From Vibrio coralliilyticus ATCC BAA-450 (lineage in GTDB: Bacteria > Pseudomonadota > Gammaproteobacteria > Enterobacterales > Vibrionaceae), in NCBI RefSeq assembly GCF_000176135.1, contig NZ_ACZN01000020.1, positions 173,401 through 237,400 of the forward strand: a DNA stretch of 64,000 nucleotides, read 5' to 3'. Below the pieces are notes generated by a model. It ran no database searches, was not told where the DNA came from, and saw nothing but the letters and a program-made list of their open reading frames with translations. A program made the position numbers and the translations under genes. Positions 1 through 9,010 of the stretch are shown here, piece by piece; position 1 is the first letter of the stretch, and every line of letters begins with the position of its first letter.

Positions 1-789
1 ATCGCTGGTGGTGAAGATTGGCCAAACTTGGTGAAATGGAGTGTCGAACAAGGTTATTTTGGATTGGAGAATCTCGCTCTCATCCCCGGCTGTGCTGGGA
101 GCGCTCCTATTCAGAACATCGGCGCTTATGGCGTTGAGCTGAAAGACATCTGCGAATATGTCGACGTACTTTGTTTAGAAACCTTCAATACCAAACGGTT
201 GAGCGCTGACGAGTGTCAGTTTGGCTATCGAGACTCCATTTTTAAACATGAGCTGTTTGAGAAAGTTATGGTTACAGCGATCGGCTTAAAACTCCCAAAG
301 CAGTGGTCAGCAAATATCGAATATGGCCCGCTTCAATCTCTACAAAGCGAAAAACTCACCGCGCAACAAGTGTTTGAGCGAGTTTGCCAAATCCGAATGG
401 AAAAGCTGCCTGATCCTGCCAATCTAGGCAATGCAGGGAGCTTTTTTAAAAACCCGGTTATCTCAAACAAACGATTCGAAATGTTGAGTAAACAATTCCC
501 AAATATTGCTGCATACCCAACACAAGGTGGCGTAAAAGTCGCTGCAGGCTGGCTAATAGATCAATGCCAATTGAAAGGCCATCAAATCGGTGGTGCTCAA
601 GTCCACCCTAAACAGGCTTTAGTGCTAGTGAATACAGGCAATGCGAACGCAAACGATGTGATCAAGTTAGCCGCAACAGTGCGCCAAACCGTATTAGAAA
701 AATATCAGATAGCATTAGAGCATGAAGTGAGATTTATCGGTTCTCATACAGAAACGAATTTAGAGACAATATTAGAGAGCCAACAATGA
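1..789 (+). CDS. murB: UDP-N-acetylenolpyruvoylglucosamine reductase, 5' truncated by window edge
   Basis: Cytoplasmic flavoenzyme that reduces UDP-GlcNAc-enolpyruvate to UDP-MurNAc with NADPH in peptidoglycan precursor synthesis. The reading frame is open from base 1, so the start lies upstream. About 262 residues are visible against roughly 340-350 for gammaproteobacterial MurB, so the N-terminal FAD-binding part is mostly missing. Visible hallmarks are the GSAPIQNIGAYG segment of the FAD domain, GNAGSFFKNP, which carries the catalytic serine of the family, and a C-terminal HEVRFIG, which carries the catalytic glutamate. The stop codon overlaps the birA start (ATGA), so the two genes are probably translationally coupled. 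Identification is from recognised family motifs. Confidence 0.95.
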   Translation: MAGGEDWPNLVKWSVEQGYFGLENLALIPGCAGSAPIQNIGAYGVELKDICEYVDVLCLETFNTKRLSADECQFGYRDSIFKHELFEKVMVTAIGLKLPKQWSANIEYGPLQSLQSEKLTAQQVFERVCQIRMEKLPDPANLGNAGSFFKNPVISNKRFEMLSKQFPNIAAYPTQGGVKVAAGWLIDQCQLKGHQIGGAQVHPKQALVLVNTGNANANDVIKLAATVRQTVLEKYQIALEHEVRFIGSHTETNLETILESQQ

Positions 790-1748
790 AAGAGCATTCC
801 GTAAAACTTTCTATCTTGAAAGCTTTATCACAAGGCGGCTTTCATTCCGGAGAAGAGCTTGGAGATCGACTTGGCGTATCCAGAGCCGCGATTAGTAAGC
901 ATATCAAAGGCATCCAAGAGTGGGGCGTCGATGTGTTTCGTGTACAGGGGAAAGGCTACCAGCTCGCCAAGCCTATGCAATTGCTCGACAAAGAGATACT
1001 CCAAAATAGTTTAACGAACCGAATAGAGCTGATCCCCATAATTGACTCAACAAACCAATATCTACTTGATAGAGTCGATAGCTTAGAATCTGGGTCAGTA
1101 TGCCTTGCTGAGTATCAAGCTCAAGGCCGAGGTCGCCGTGGGCGCGAGTGGGTTTCTCCTTTTGGCTCAAACCTATACCTATCGATGTTTTGGCGTTTAG
1201 ATGCTGGTATGGCAGCCGCTATGGGGTTAAGCCTAGTTGTTGGCGTAGCAATCGTTGAAGCTCTCGAAGAGATGGGACTGACAGGCGTAAAACTAAAGTG
1301 GCCGAATGACCTCTATTATCAAGACAAGAAGCTCGCAGGTATTCTGGTCGAAATGTCAGGCCAAGCTGGTGCAGCAGCCAACCTTGTCATAGGTATGGGG
1401 CTCAACTTGATGATGTCAGAGGCGACAGAAGGCATTACCCAGCCTTGGGCCAGCTTAGATGATGTTGCAGATAATCAACAGATTGATAGAAACCAACTCG
1501 CGATTACCATGATAACCACCCTACACAAGGCTTTGGATGACTACGAACTCTATGGGATGGCTGGTTTTGTCGAGAGATGGAATCGTTTGGACAACTTTAT
1601 CAACCGCCCGGTAAAACTGCTTATGGGGCCTAGAGAGATTGCCGGAATCGCCAGAGGCATCAACGAACAAGGCGCCGTTATTTTAGAAACCGAAAGTGGA
1701 TTAGAAACCTTCATCGGTGGTGAAATCAGTCTTCGTCCTCATCAGTAA
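786..1748 (+). CDS. birA: Bifunctional biotin-[acetyl-CoA-carboxylase] ligase and biotin operon repressor
   Basis: Activates biotin with ATP, transfers it to the biotin carboxyl carrier protein and, in its repressor form, binds the biotin operator. The protein has 320 residues, the normal length for two-function BirA. Residues about 19-42 form a winged helix-turn-helix (GEELGDRLGVSRAAISKHI), so the regulatory domain is intact. The biotinyl-AMP loop GRGRRG lies at about 114-119 and KWPND at about 171-175. A small C-terminal SH3-like domain follows. The start overlaps the end of murB by four bases. murB-birA is a common gammaproteobacterial pair. The usual next gene in many Vibrio, coaA, is not seen here. 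Confidence 0.95.
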   Translation: MKEHSVKLSILKALSQGGFHSGEELGDRLGVSRAAISKHIKGIQEWGVDVFRVQGKGYQLAKPMQLLDKEILQNSLTNRIELIPIIDSTNQYLLDRVDSLESGSVCLAEYQAQGRGRRGREWVSPFGSNLYLSMFWRLDAGMAAAMGLSLVVGVAIVEALEEMGLTGVKLKWPNDLYYQDKKLAGILVEMSGQAGAAANLVIGMGLNLMMSEATEGITQPWASLDDVADNQQIDRNQLAITMITTLHKALDDYELYGMAGFVERWNRLDNFINRPVKLLMGPREIAGIARGINEQGAVILETESGLETFIGGEISLRPHQ

Positions 1749-1762
1749 ATCACAGGTTTTAC

Positions 1763-1807
1763 AACTAGCATTGTCGAACTAGGATCTGGCAACTAGGAAC
1801 TGCTAGT
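1763..1807. repeat. Short AACTAG-containing repeat, 14-bp period
   Basis: In the birA-pssA gap the hexamer AACTAG occurs at 1763, 1777 and 1791, exactly 14 bases apart, with a further CTAG at 1803. The intervening bases are only partly conserved. It could be a short extragenic repeat or a coincidence in a 100-bp gap. No function is claimed. Confidence 0.4.
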
Positions 1808-1857
1808 ACATTTTGCTAATATCCTTGTCCACTTTAAGTAAAGGTAACCCATCCAAC

Positions 1858-3198
1858 ATGATGACTAATAGGAACTTATTCGAACAACTTCCTACTTTAG
1901 CGCAAGACCCAGCTCAGTTTGAGACACTTTATGCAGCTAAAGATTTTCGAACTCGCTTAATAGAAGCGATTCGTAAGGCAAGTAAACGAATCTACCTGGT
2001 TGCTCTTTATTTGGAGGATGATGAAGCAGGAAGAGAGATCTTAACTGAGCTCTATGAAGCGAAACAGCGCAACCCTGGTCTTGAGATCAATGTATGTGTT
2101 GATTGGCATCGTGCTCAGCGCGGCTTAATTGGTGCAGAACCAGGCGAAACCAACGCCTCTATGTATAAAAGCTTCGCGGATAATTACGAGCACAGAATTC
2201 CTATCTATGGTGTTCCGGTTCGTGGACGTGAAGTATTCGGCGTTTTGCATTTAAAAGGCTTCATTATTGATGACCAAGTTATCTACAGTGGTGCGAGCCT
2301 TAACAACATCTATCTCAACTACAAAGAACGTTATCGCTTCGACCGCTATCATGTACTAAATAACAAAGCTCTTGCAGATAGCATGGTTAATTTCGTTCAG
2401 AAAGAGATGATCGACCACCCTGCAGTTAACAACCTAGCTTGTTCAAAGAAACCAGAGACCAAAGAGATAAAGGCGCAAATTCGCCAATTAAGGGCTTCGC
2501 TCGCCAAGTCCTCGTATCAATTTGAGTCACAAGCAGTCTCTCAAGAGCAGGTTGCAGTAACGCCTATCGTCGGCGTGGGTAAAAAACGTAACAAGCTTAA
2601 TCAAGGCATCAATCAGTTACTCGCACAAGCCAAAGATGAGATCTTCATCTGTACACCTTATTTCAACTTCCCGCGCAGCGTGGCTAAGGAAGTAAAAAAA
2701 GCGCTAAAGCGTGGTGTGAAAGTGACTATAGTGGTTGGTGATAAAACGGCGAATGACTTTTATATCTCACCTGAGGAAGAGTTTAAAACCATCGGTGGTC
2801 TGCCCTACCTTTATGAACGTAATTTGCGTCAGTTTGCTAAGTCGAATGAGGCCAATATCGCCAGTCGCAAGCTTTCTATCCACCTATGGAAGCATGAAGA
2901 AAACAGCTTCCATCTAAAAGGCATTTGGGTAGACAAGCGTTACATGCTGATTACGGGCAATAACCTAAACCCGAGAGCATGGAGCTTGGACTTGGAAAAC
3001 GCTCTCTTTATCCAAGATAACTTCCACCACCTAACACCTCAATTTGAAAAAGAGGTGGAGAATATTCTTCAGCACACTCAGCTAATTTGTACCTATAGAC
3101 AATTAGAGAAAGCAGAAGATTACCCTGATGCTGTTCAAAAGCTGATGCGTAAGATTACCCGCGTAAAAGCAGATCGGGTATTGAAGCAAATTCTATAA
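1858..3198 (+). CDS. pssA: CDP-diacylglycerol--serine O-phosphatidyltransferase (phospholipase D type)
   Basis: Makes phosphatidylserine from CDP-diacylglycerol and serine, the committed step to phosphatidylethanolamine. It is peripheral to the inner membrane. It aligns by eye over its whole length with the E. coli-type PssA. Two HKD (HxKxxxxD) motifs are visible: HLKGFIIDD from about residue 131 and HLKGIWVD from about 352, the second followed by ITGNNLNPRAW. The frame can be extended to a TTG at 1813. I chose ATG 1858 because AAAGGTAA at 1840-1847 is well placed as a ribosome binding site and the family starts near here (ATG 1861 is also possible). Its length of 446 residues is normal. Confidence 0.95.
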   Translation: MMTNRNLFEQLPTLAQDPAQFETLYAAKDFRTRLIEAIRKASKRIYLVALYLEDDEAGREILTELYEAKQRNPGLEINVCVDWHRAQRGLIGAEPGETNASMYKSFADNYEHRIPIYGVPVRGREVFGVLHLKGFIIDDQVIYSGASLNNIYLNYKERYRFDRYHVLNNKALADSMVNFVQKEMIDHPAVNNLACSKKPETKEIKAQIRQLRASLAKSSYQFESQAVSQEQVAVTPIVGVGKKRNKLNQGINQLLAQAKDEIFICTPYFNFPRSVAKEVKKALKRGVKVTIVVGDKTANDFYISPEEEFKTIGGLPYLYERNLRQFAKSNEANIASRKLSIHLWKHEENSFHLKGIWVDKRYMLITGNNLNPRAWSLDLENALFIQDNFHHLTPQFEKEVENILQHTQLICTYRQLEKAEDYPDAVQKLMRKITRVKADRVLKQIL

Positions 3199-3238
3199 AT
3201 TCAATTTTACCTTATAACCACCAACCTTAGGCTAAAAA

Positions 3239-4303
3239 GTGTTAATTCCATTTGTTGACTTATCGTTCTTATTTTTTTTCTCATTGGTTACGACCTTTAC
3301 AATGAGAAAAGTTGCGCAAAAAATAGGCCTCGTAGATAAACCAAACGAGAGAAAACTACACAATGGAGCTATACCTCTTATTGGGGGTATCTCGATATGC
3401 ATCTCTATCCTTTACTTTCTATTTAATAACCCCAATATACTACCTAACACTCCTCTTTATGCTGCTTGCATATTAATCCTTGTAAGTGTTGGCGCTTTAG
3501 ATGATAAGTATGATTTGAGTTTTAAATTAAGGTTTGCTATTCAAGCTGCACTCTCGGTCGCTATGATGGTTCTTGGTGGAATAGAACTAAACACTATAGG
3601 TGATGTATTTGGTACAGGAGAGATCATAACCCTGGGCTGGTTTGGCTATTTTGTTACGATACTTGCTGTCGTTGGAGCTATCAATGCTTTTAATATGGTA
3701 GATGGTATTGACGGACTTCTAGGCGGTTTATCAATAGTCACCTTTGGTGGACTAGGTATCATGCTCGCTTATGACGAACAATTCAACTTAGCGTATATTT
3801 GCGTGATACTAATCGTTACTATTATTCCTTACATCCTTCTCAATCTGGGTTTTTTTGGTAGAAAAAGAAAAGTATTCATGGGCGATGCTGGTAGTATGCT
3901 AATAGGTTTTACCGTGATCTGGTTGCTATTGCTATCAAGTCAAAATGGTACGAATCCTCCACTTAGACCAGTAACAGCTCTCTGGTTGATCTCAGTTCCT
4001 TTAATGGATATGGCTGCAATTATGATTCGAAGACTTAGACGTGGTGACTCACCCTTTAAGCCTGATAGAGAGCATTTACACCACCTTTTTCAACGTATAG
4101 GACTTAGCTCCACACAAACGCTGGTCGCTATCTGTACAATTGCAGCATTATATGCCGGTATTGGTATCTACGCAGAGATGATTAATATACCGGAATACAT
4201 AATGCTATATGCATTCTTAGCATGCTTTTTTATCTATATAGCAATACTAAGTAACGTTTGGAAGATTACTGCTAATATAAGAAAATGTAGACAAAAACAG
4301 TAA
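3239..4303 (+). CDS. wecA: Undecaprenyl-phosphate GlcNAc-1-phosphate transferase (WecA/MraY family)
   Basis: Polytopic inner-membrane enzyme that transfers a HexNAc-1-phosphate from its UDP donor to undecaprenyl phosphate, starting O-antigen or other lipid-linked glycans. The protein is very hydrophobic, with about ten or more membrane segments. The family motifs are present: NERKLHNG near the N-terminus, FNMVDGIDG around residues 150-158, MGDAGSM, and the DREHLHHLFQRIG cytoplasmic loop around 275-287. The start is GTG at 3239. It lies 40 bp after pssA, and the decayed IS region follows. With no other initiating transferase in the window, it is the best candidate to prime the polysaccharide encoded from 5850 to 27741. 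Donor specificity (GlcNAc or a derivative) is inferred. Confidence 0.9.
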   Translation: MLIPFVDLSFLFFFSLVTTFTMRKVAQKIGLVDKPNERKLHNGAIPLIGGISICISILYFLFNNPNILPNTPLYAACILILVSVGALDDKYDLSFKLRFAIQAALSVAMMVLGGIELNTIGDVFGTGEIITLGWFGYFVTILAVVGAINAFNMVDGIDGLLGGLSIVTFGGLGIMLAYDEQFNLAYICVILIVTIIPYILLNLGFFGRKRKVFMGDAGSMLIGFTVIWLLLLSSQNGTNPPLRPVTALWLISVPLMDMAAIMIRRLRRGDSPFKPDREHLHHLFQRIGLSSTQTLVAICTIAALYAGIGIYAEMINIPEYIMLYAFLACFFIYIAILSNVWKITANIRKCRQKQ

Positions 4304-4331
4304 TCCTAAAGTAAAGCCATTATACTGGCCC

Positions 4332-4369
4332 ATTAAGCTCAAGCCTTGTCGCTCCCTCTTGAGCTTAAT
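4332..4369 (+). terminator. Perfect 12-bp inverted repeat after wecA
   Basis: ATTAAGCTCAAG at 4332-4343 pairs exactly with CTTGAGCTTAAT at 4358-4369 around a 14-base loop, 28 bp after the wecA stop. No strong T-run follows, so it may be a weak terminator or an RNA 3'-end stabiliser. Confidence 0.5.
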
Positions 4370-4716
4370 CAACGATTCCATGCAATTATAAAACATGAAG
4401 CTCTAAATTTATTTAGATATCTGATTACATACCACCGTATAAAGCAAGATCATAGACGATTACTTCGACACCTTTATTTTTTAATATATTTCGTAATCAA
4501 ACGATATACATCTATTACACACTTAGGGCAACGATAAATAATACCTGTAACAAAATCTTTCCTTATTTCCTCATTTCCTTATTTCCTTATTTCCTTATTG
4601 CATTAGAGTTAAAAATCATACGAATAAGGTTATGGGCTAAATCTTAATAATTTGTTCGCAATTGTGTCACCCTCTCCCAAAAGCTAGTCGTTAGCAATTA
4701 GAACTTTTCCGTTTAC
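4370..4716. other. AT-rich intergenic region, no gene supported
   Basis: This 347-bp stretch between the wecA hairpin and the transposon remnant is AT-rich. A 63-codon open frame overlaps it from 4346 but has no ribosome binding site and no recognisable composition. The only clear structure is the 8-bp tandem repeat at 4561-4600. I see no tRNA, promoter pair or ops/JUMPstart element that I can support. Confidence 0.6.
4561..4600. repeat. 8-bp tandem repeat CCTTATTT, five copies
   Basis: Five head-to-tail 8-mers: CCTTATTT at 4561, CCTCATTT at 4569, CCTTATTT at 4577 and 4585, and CCTTATTG at 4593. Three copies are exact and two differ by one base. Such arrays can change length by slippage. Nothing here shows that it controls a gene. 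Confidence 0.8.
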
Positions 4717-5660
4717 AATGAAAAAAACGGAGAACGCATGATGAAAAATAGAAACACAAATCGTAAAGACCCTGAATGAAGTGGAAGCATATCGAAAGGT
4801 CAACGAAGTCTGTCGTGAATATGGTATCTCTGATGCGACATACTACAACTAGAAGTCCAAATATGGTGGTATGGAATCGGATATTCAACGACTAAAAGAA
4901 CTCTAGGACGAGAATCGGAGGCTCAAACAAATGTTTGCCGACCTCAGTATCGAGCACCGTATCATGAAAGATATTCTGGAAAAAAAGCTGTAAAGCCAGT
5001 GATTGAATGCGAGCTAGTCAATTTCGCTCGCAAACAATATCAGGTCAGTTTACGAATGCTCCGCCGCGCAGTTGGCATTAGCAGCTTAGTCAATCGCTAT
5101 CGACCAGTTCCCCATTGAGAGGATGAAGTTCCAGCGAAATTACAGTAAGTAGCAGAGCGGCATCCTGCGTACGGATTTGGCAAATTATTTAAAGTACTTA
5201 GGCGTTGGAGGACACTGATGGAATCATAAACAATAATTTATGGAGCATCACTCTATAAAATAAAACCTACTGTGCAAGGACGAAAGGATACTTGAGCGTA
5301 TTATTACCTGGCGAGGAGCCCAGTAAGCTGCGCATGGATGGCCCTGAACGTATCTCAATCGCTCTGGCTCAGTGGGCGGAAAAGAACAAGGTTGAGCTTG
5401 AGTTTATCCGCCCTGACAATCCAACTGACAAACTCTTACATTGAACGATTTAATCGAACTTGTCGGACATAAATACTCACATGTACGCGTTTAAAGCCCT
5501 GAACGAAGTCCGAGAACTGACAGAGCAATGGATGAAGGAATACGATGATAAGCCCCCTCATGACTCAATCAACTAACTCCCTAGGAGGGTCTAGCAAGGC
5601 AGGAAAACTCAAATTTAGCGCACCAGCAAAACTGGGAGGGCTAAATTAGCGTTTTCCCAG
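4717..5660 (+). pseudogene. Decayed IS3-family (IS407/IS911-like) transposase, orfA and orfB remnants
   Basis: OrfA is readable at about 4758-4993: a helix-turn-helix region (NEVCREYGISDATYY) followed by the leucine-zipper segment DENRRLKQMFADL and ending EHRIMKDILEKKL. It carries a frameshift near its start and two in-frame TAG codons at 4850-4852 and 4904-4906. Both sit where intact relatives have sense codons (Trp and Glu). OrfB follows in pieces: HPAYGFGKLFKVLRR, FIRPDNPTDK and LTEQWMKEYDDKPPHDSIN match the rve integrase-type catalytic domain, separated by deletions, frameshifts and stops. Terminal inverted repeats are not evident, so element ends are approximate. The element cannot make an active transposase and marks an old insertion at the edge of the polysaccharide region. 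Confidence 0.85.
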
Positions 5661-5709
5661 TACAGTTCTAATAACTCCACAAATGTTAGAAGTCAGCACT
5701 CCTATGAAG

Positions 5710-5844
5710 TCAATAGGACTTCGATTCACTATATGTGTAGTTTTTCACCACTTTCATTAATACACCAAGCTTTTCAACTAAACTGCGACCGGCAAATCCA
5801 GCTTCACCGTAATTAACAACTTCGGCATTTAGTACTTAGCTCAT
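5710..5844 (-). pseudogene. Short broken gene stub after the glycosyltransferase
   Basis: Read on the minus strand, an ATG at 5844 lies 5 bp beyond the stop of the GT4 gene. It reads Met-Ser, then a TAA stop at codon 3, then 41 uninterrupted codons (including NYGEAGFAGRSLVEKLGVLM) to a TGA at 5710-5712. The protein-like composition and the operon-like spacing suggest the start of one more gene in the minus-strand operon that was cut off when the neighbouring IS remnant arrived. I do not recognise the family. It could also be chance. Confidence 0.35.
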
Positions 5845-5849
5845 AATGT

Positions 5850-6962
5850 TTAACTTTCATCACTAAGAAGACTATTGTATATGTCTAGATAACTTTCAGC
5901 CATTGTTTGGTAAGAAAACAAAGATTCTGCCCTTGTTCTCGCATTATCAACAAACTCAAGGTATCGTTTGTCTTCATTCATATTAATCATTGCTGTCGCT
6001 AATGCCTGAGAGTCCGCAGGTGCAACCACGTAGCCTGTTAAGTTGTGTTCATTGACAAATGAAGTACCTGTTGATATGTCACATGAAATAATTGGCCTAC
6101 CGTGATATAAGGCTTCAACTAATGACACACCGAAAGCTTCAGACCTTATGAAAGATGGAAATACGAAGCACTTACACAAGGAAAGGAGGGCATTTTTTTC
6201 TGCTTCAGAAACGAAACCTAAAAAGTGGACGTTACTCAACTGATTTTGCTTTACGTACTCTTTAAGTCGTTTCTCTTCTGGTCCTTTTCCGGCAATAACG
6301 ATTGGGCAATTGGATATCTTTGCCGCTTCCACAAGATACTGAAGCCCTTTATAGTATCTGAGTACACCAACAAACAAAAAGAAGTCACGACCAACTTTCT
6401 CCTCCATTGACTCTCTGATCACTGTGTCAACAGCTGTATACTCTTCGAAGTCCACACCAAGCGCCACAACAGAGCATTTTTCTTTATAAGAGGCTAAGGT
6501 TGTACTTGATTTTAGATAATTCTGGCTAGTCGGAACAATTGCATCAGCCCTTTTTAGGAAGTATTTCTCTAACGGGCTATAAACTATTCTTAACAGTTTC
6601 TGTCTGACAATATCTGAATGATACGTAACTACAATAGGTTTAACTTTGTCAATTAGGGGTATGAACATGTCTCCTGATGGCCAAGGATAATGAAAGTTGA
6701 TAACATCAGCCCAATCAAAGTGAGGCTTGATATTTTTCAACATTGATAGAGAAAAGCAGTTGGACTTAATAGAAAAAGTTCTTTTAAAAAAGACAACTTC
6801 TACTCCCTGATAATTTACAACCTTGTCTTCATCAGACAATGCAAGGATTCGGACGTTTTGGTCTAACTCTAACAACCCTTTAGAAAGATTTTTAATAACT
6901 TGCTCTATGCCACCCTGAGTTTCAGGGTAACACGTTTTATAAACATGCAATATTTTGCTCAT
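5850..6962 (-). CDS. GT4-family glycosyltransferase
   Basis: Predicted cytoplasmic, retaining GT-B glycosyltransferase adding one sugar to the lipid-linked repeat unit. It has 370 residues. The N-terminal acceptor domain begins ILHVYKTCYPETQGGIEQV, the glycine-rich start typical of GT4. The C-terminal donor domain has FVGVLRYYKGLQYLVEA, IAGKGPEE, HFLGFVSEAEK and the E-x7-E motif in SEAFGVSLVEAL. Relatives include rhamnosyl- or mannosyl-type transferases of O-antigen clusters, but the donor cannot be read from sequence. It starts at 6962, 4 bp after the hexapeptide gene, and is the last intact gene of the minus-strand operon. Confidence 0.85.
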   Translation of the reverse strand: MSKILHVYKTCYPETQGGIEQVIKNLSKGLLELDQNVRILALSDEDKVVNYQGVEVVFFKRTFSIKSNCFSLSMLKNIKPHFDWADVINFHYPWPSGDMFIPLIDKVKPIVVTYHSDIVRQKLLRIVYSPLEKYFLKRADAIVPTSQNYLKSSTTLASYKEKCSVVALGVDFEEYTAVDTVIRESMEEKVGRDFFLFVGVLRYYKGLQYLVEAAKISNCPIVIAGKGPEEKRLKEYVKQNQLSNVHFLGFVSEAEKNALLSLCKCFVFPSFIRSEAFGVSLVEALYHGRPIISCDISTGTSFVNEHNLTGYVVAPADSQALATAMINMNEDKRYLEFVDNARTRAESLFSYQTMAESYLDIYNSLLSDES

Positions 6963-6966
6963 TTGA

Positions 6967-7716
6967 CTACTTTCTCTTTATAATTCTCGGGTGACCAGAT
7001 GAATGATTCTCATCCAATTCATATGTGTCATTGATAACACTTTCGTCTACTTGCATTATTTTTCTTATCGAACTAGAACCATAAACTCCTCCATCAATCA
7101 AGCGGCCGTTCACCGTAGTAGCAGATACAACGTTAACGTTTTTCTCTATTATTGAACCAGGATTAATCGTACAGTTAGAACCAATATAAACACCGCTACC
7201 TATCCGGATACTTTCTAATTTGATGAATCTTGTTTTTCCCTCATTGACATGAAGAAAACCATGTGTCCAAAACTTACTATCACGTCCTCCAATAACAGAA
7301 AAATCTCCCACGTAAATTGACTCCGACAAATCAAAATAGTGAGAGCTGGTTATTATACTGCTATCTCCAAGAACCAAAGAGCTATTATGTTTGAAAACGC
7401 TTCGCCTAGGGCCGCGGAATAGTACAAAATTTGATATTCTCGCGCTTTCGTTTAGCCTAAGGGAAAAATTACCTGTTATTTGGTTGAAGTGGCCAAGGGA
7501 AGCATTCGATTGTAGTTCTAATTTCCCTCTAGAAGTGATTAAGTTAAAGTGGCCTATTGAGGCACCAGCTTCTAAATCTAGATCTGTATTAAGAATTAAA
7601 CTAAAACCAACCTTGGCTGAAGGTGATACTTTAGCCCCCATCAATCGAAATAAATGGTTTTTAATTCTACTTTTAGGCACAAAAAGAGATATAATAGCGA
7701 AAAATATTTTATGCAT
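6967..7716 (-). CDS. Left-handed beta-helix (hexapeptide) acyltransferase-like protein
   Basis: The 249-residue protein has the short aliphatic-x-x-x-x repeats of the left-handed beta-helix fold, especially SIRIGSGVYIGSNCTINPG and NVNVVSATTVNGRLI near residues 170-210. A basic N-terminal segment carries one hydrophobic stretch. Members of this fold in O-antigen clusters usually O- or N-acetylate a sugar of the repeat unit. The middle part (about residues 40-150) has looser repeats than CatB/WbbJ-type acetyltransferases, so I do not name a substrate. It lies 3 bp after the preceding gene and 4 bp before the GT4 gene. Confidence 0.7.
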   Translation of the reverse strand: MHKIFFAIISLFVPKSRIKNHLFRLMGAKVSPSAKVGFSLILNTDLDLEAGASIGHFNLITSRGKLELQSNASLGHFNQITGNFSLRLNESARISNFVLFRGPRRSVFKHNSSLVLGDSSIITSSHYFDLSESIYVGDFSVIGGRDSKFWTHGFLHVNEGKTRFIKLESIRIGSGVYIGSNCTINPGSIIEKNVNVVSATTVNGRLIDGGVYGSSSIRKIMQVDESVINDTYELDENHSSGHPRIIKRK

Positions 7717-7719
7717 ACA

Positions 7720-9009
7720 CTAGGACTCTTTAAGCTTTTTCAATAATTGCCCAGCCACAAGCTTAACATTTGTATCAAGGGTACATGTTTTAGAGTAAAT
7801 AGGGTCAGATATTTCACCAAAGTATGAGTTACCTCTAGAGTGGGTAATTATTCGTTCAAGAGGAAACTTGACCTCAGCTGGCAAAATCTGACTGTCTTCC
7901 ACATAATGCGAATTTGGGTAACCATAGAAGAGAGACTCTTTCTCAGTAATCAATGCTTTTTGGGCCAAAATTGTTTCTATTCCGACGGTTCCAGTAACAG
8001 AATAAACTCTACATACAGAATCAAAAATATCTGTCATTTTTGTTTTTTGGCTGAGACATACAACACGATCGCAACTTTCTACATAATCTAAAAGCTCATC
8101 AGAAAGCTCATATTTTGACCTCGGATTCGGCTTAACAATAACTTTTTCGCCTTCTTGCAATACTGATACTAGTCTCTTTAAGTTCTTAAGCTGATCATTG
8201 TGAGGATAGCCCCATACATCCAAATTTGCTTCAGGTTGCATTTGGAGTGGGTACAGGATGCCGTTAACAAGATCATCATGGGATACTTGATCCCTTTGAG
8301 CGCACCTTTCAAGACGAGACTTGTTGTTAGCTAGCATCTTTTGAAACTTATATTTAACAACAGGGCTTGGCGTATTGTAACATTCCCCTGTTAAACGCGA
8401 ACGCAATGAAGTGTATGTATTGTAGAGTTTATATATTGTACCTCTAACGGAAGTAAAACCTATGGAGAAACTCATATAACTAGGAACAATACTTTTATTA
8501 ACTATACCGTCAATGATCGCCAGATCTTCATCATTAACTTCAAACTCCTTTTCGTCGTAGCTATTGAGCGAGTCAGAGTCTAACAGGGCAAACTTGCCCA
8601 ATGGATAACGAGTGGGGGAAGGGTGCAAAAATTGAATATTGAGCTTTTTACACGCTTCCACAACCATTTGCTCGTGAAATAACGTCACTTCGCCGATTAC
8701 AAAATCCGGTTTCTCGTTTTCTAAGTATCTATATATAACATCGTAATAATATTTATAATGGTCAACACGCCCGCCATAAATATAAACTGATCGATCTCTT
8801 TTTTCGAGATCTGAAAAAAAAGGAGTTTCGCAATATTCTAAATCCACTTTTTTTGGATAAGGTATATTAAAACAGTCGCTAGTCGGAGAAAAATAATGGT
8901 TTTGAGCTAGCCATCTAATTTCAACATTATTATCTAGTTTTTTTATTTCACTCGCACACCGTGCCCAGAACACAGTTTTAAACCGGTTCTCTACAAACAA
9001 AACTTTCAC
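7720..9009 (-). CDS. KpsS/KpsC-like capsule-type glycosyltransferase
   Basis: About 429 residues. The N-terminus (KVLFVENRFKTVFWARCASEI) looks like a GT-B acceptor domain. The C-terminal half has the features of the capsule-synthesis family that includes KpsS, KpsC and LipB: YPLQMQPEANLD, VIVKPNPRSKYEL and TGTVGIETILAQKALI. KpsS and KpsC are beta-Kdo transferases. As Kdo and pseudaminic acid are both CMP-activated 2-keto sugars, a role as a pseudaminic acid transferase is a reasonable inference, not shown. The frame extends to GTG 9021. I prefer GTG 9009, which gives the usual KVLFVENR start just past the upstream stop at 9011. Distantly similar to the protein at 10189-11505. Confidence 0.65.
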   Translation of the reverse strand: MKVLFVENRFKTVFWARCASEIKKLDNNVEIRWLAQNHYFSPTSDCFNIPYPKKVDLEYCETPFFSDLEKRDRSVYIYGGRVDHYKYYYDVIYRYLENEKPDFVIGEVTLFHEQMVVEACKKLNIQFLHPSPTRYPLGKFALLDSDSLNSYDEKEFEVNDEDLAIIDGIVNKSIVPSYMSFSIGFTSVRGTIYKLYNTYTSLRSRLTGECYNTPSPVVKYKFQKMLANNKSRLERCAQRDQVSHDDLVNGILYPLQMQPEANLDVWGYPHNDQLKNLKRLVSVLQEGEKVIVKPNPRSKYELSDELLDYVESCDRVVCLSQKTKMTDIFDSVCRVYSVTGTVGIETILAQKALITEKESLFYGYPNSHYVEDSQILPAEVKFPLERIITHSRGNSYFGEISDPIYSKTCTLDTNVKLVAGQLLKKLKES

Positions 9010-9010
9010 G

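Noticed and set aside
4346..4537. 63-codon plus-strand open frame after wecA
   Set aside because: It overlaps the hairpin, has no ribosome binding site, and its composition does not look coding.
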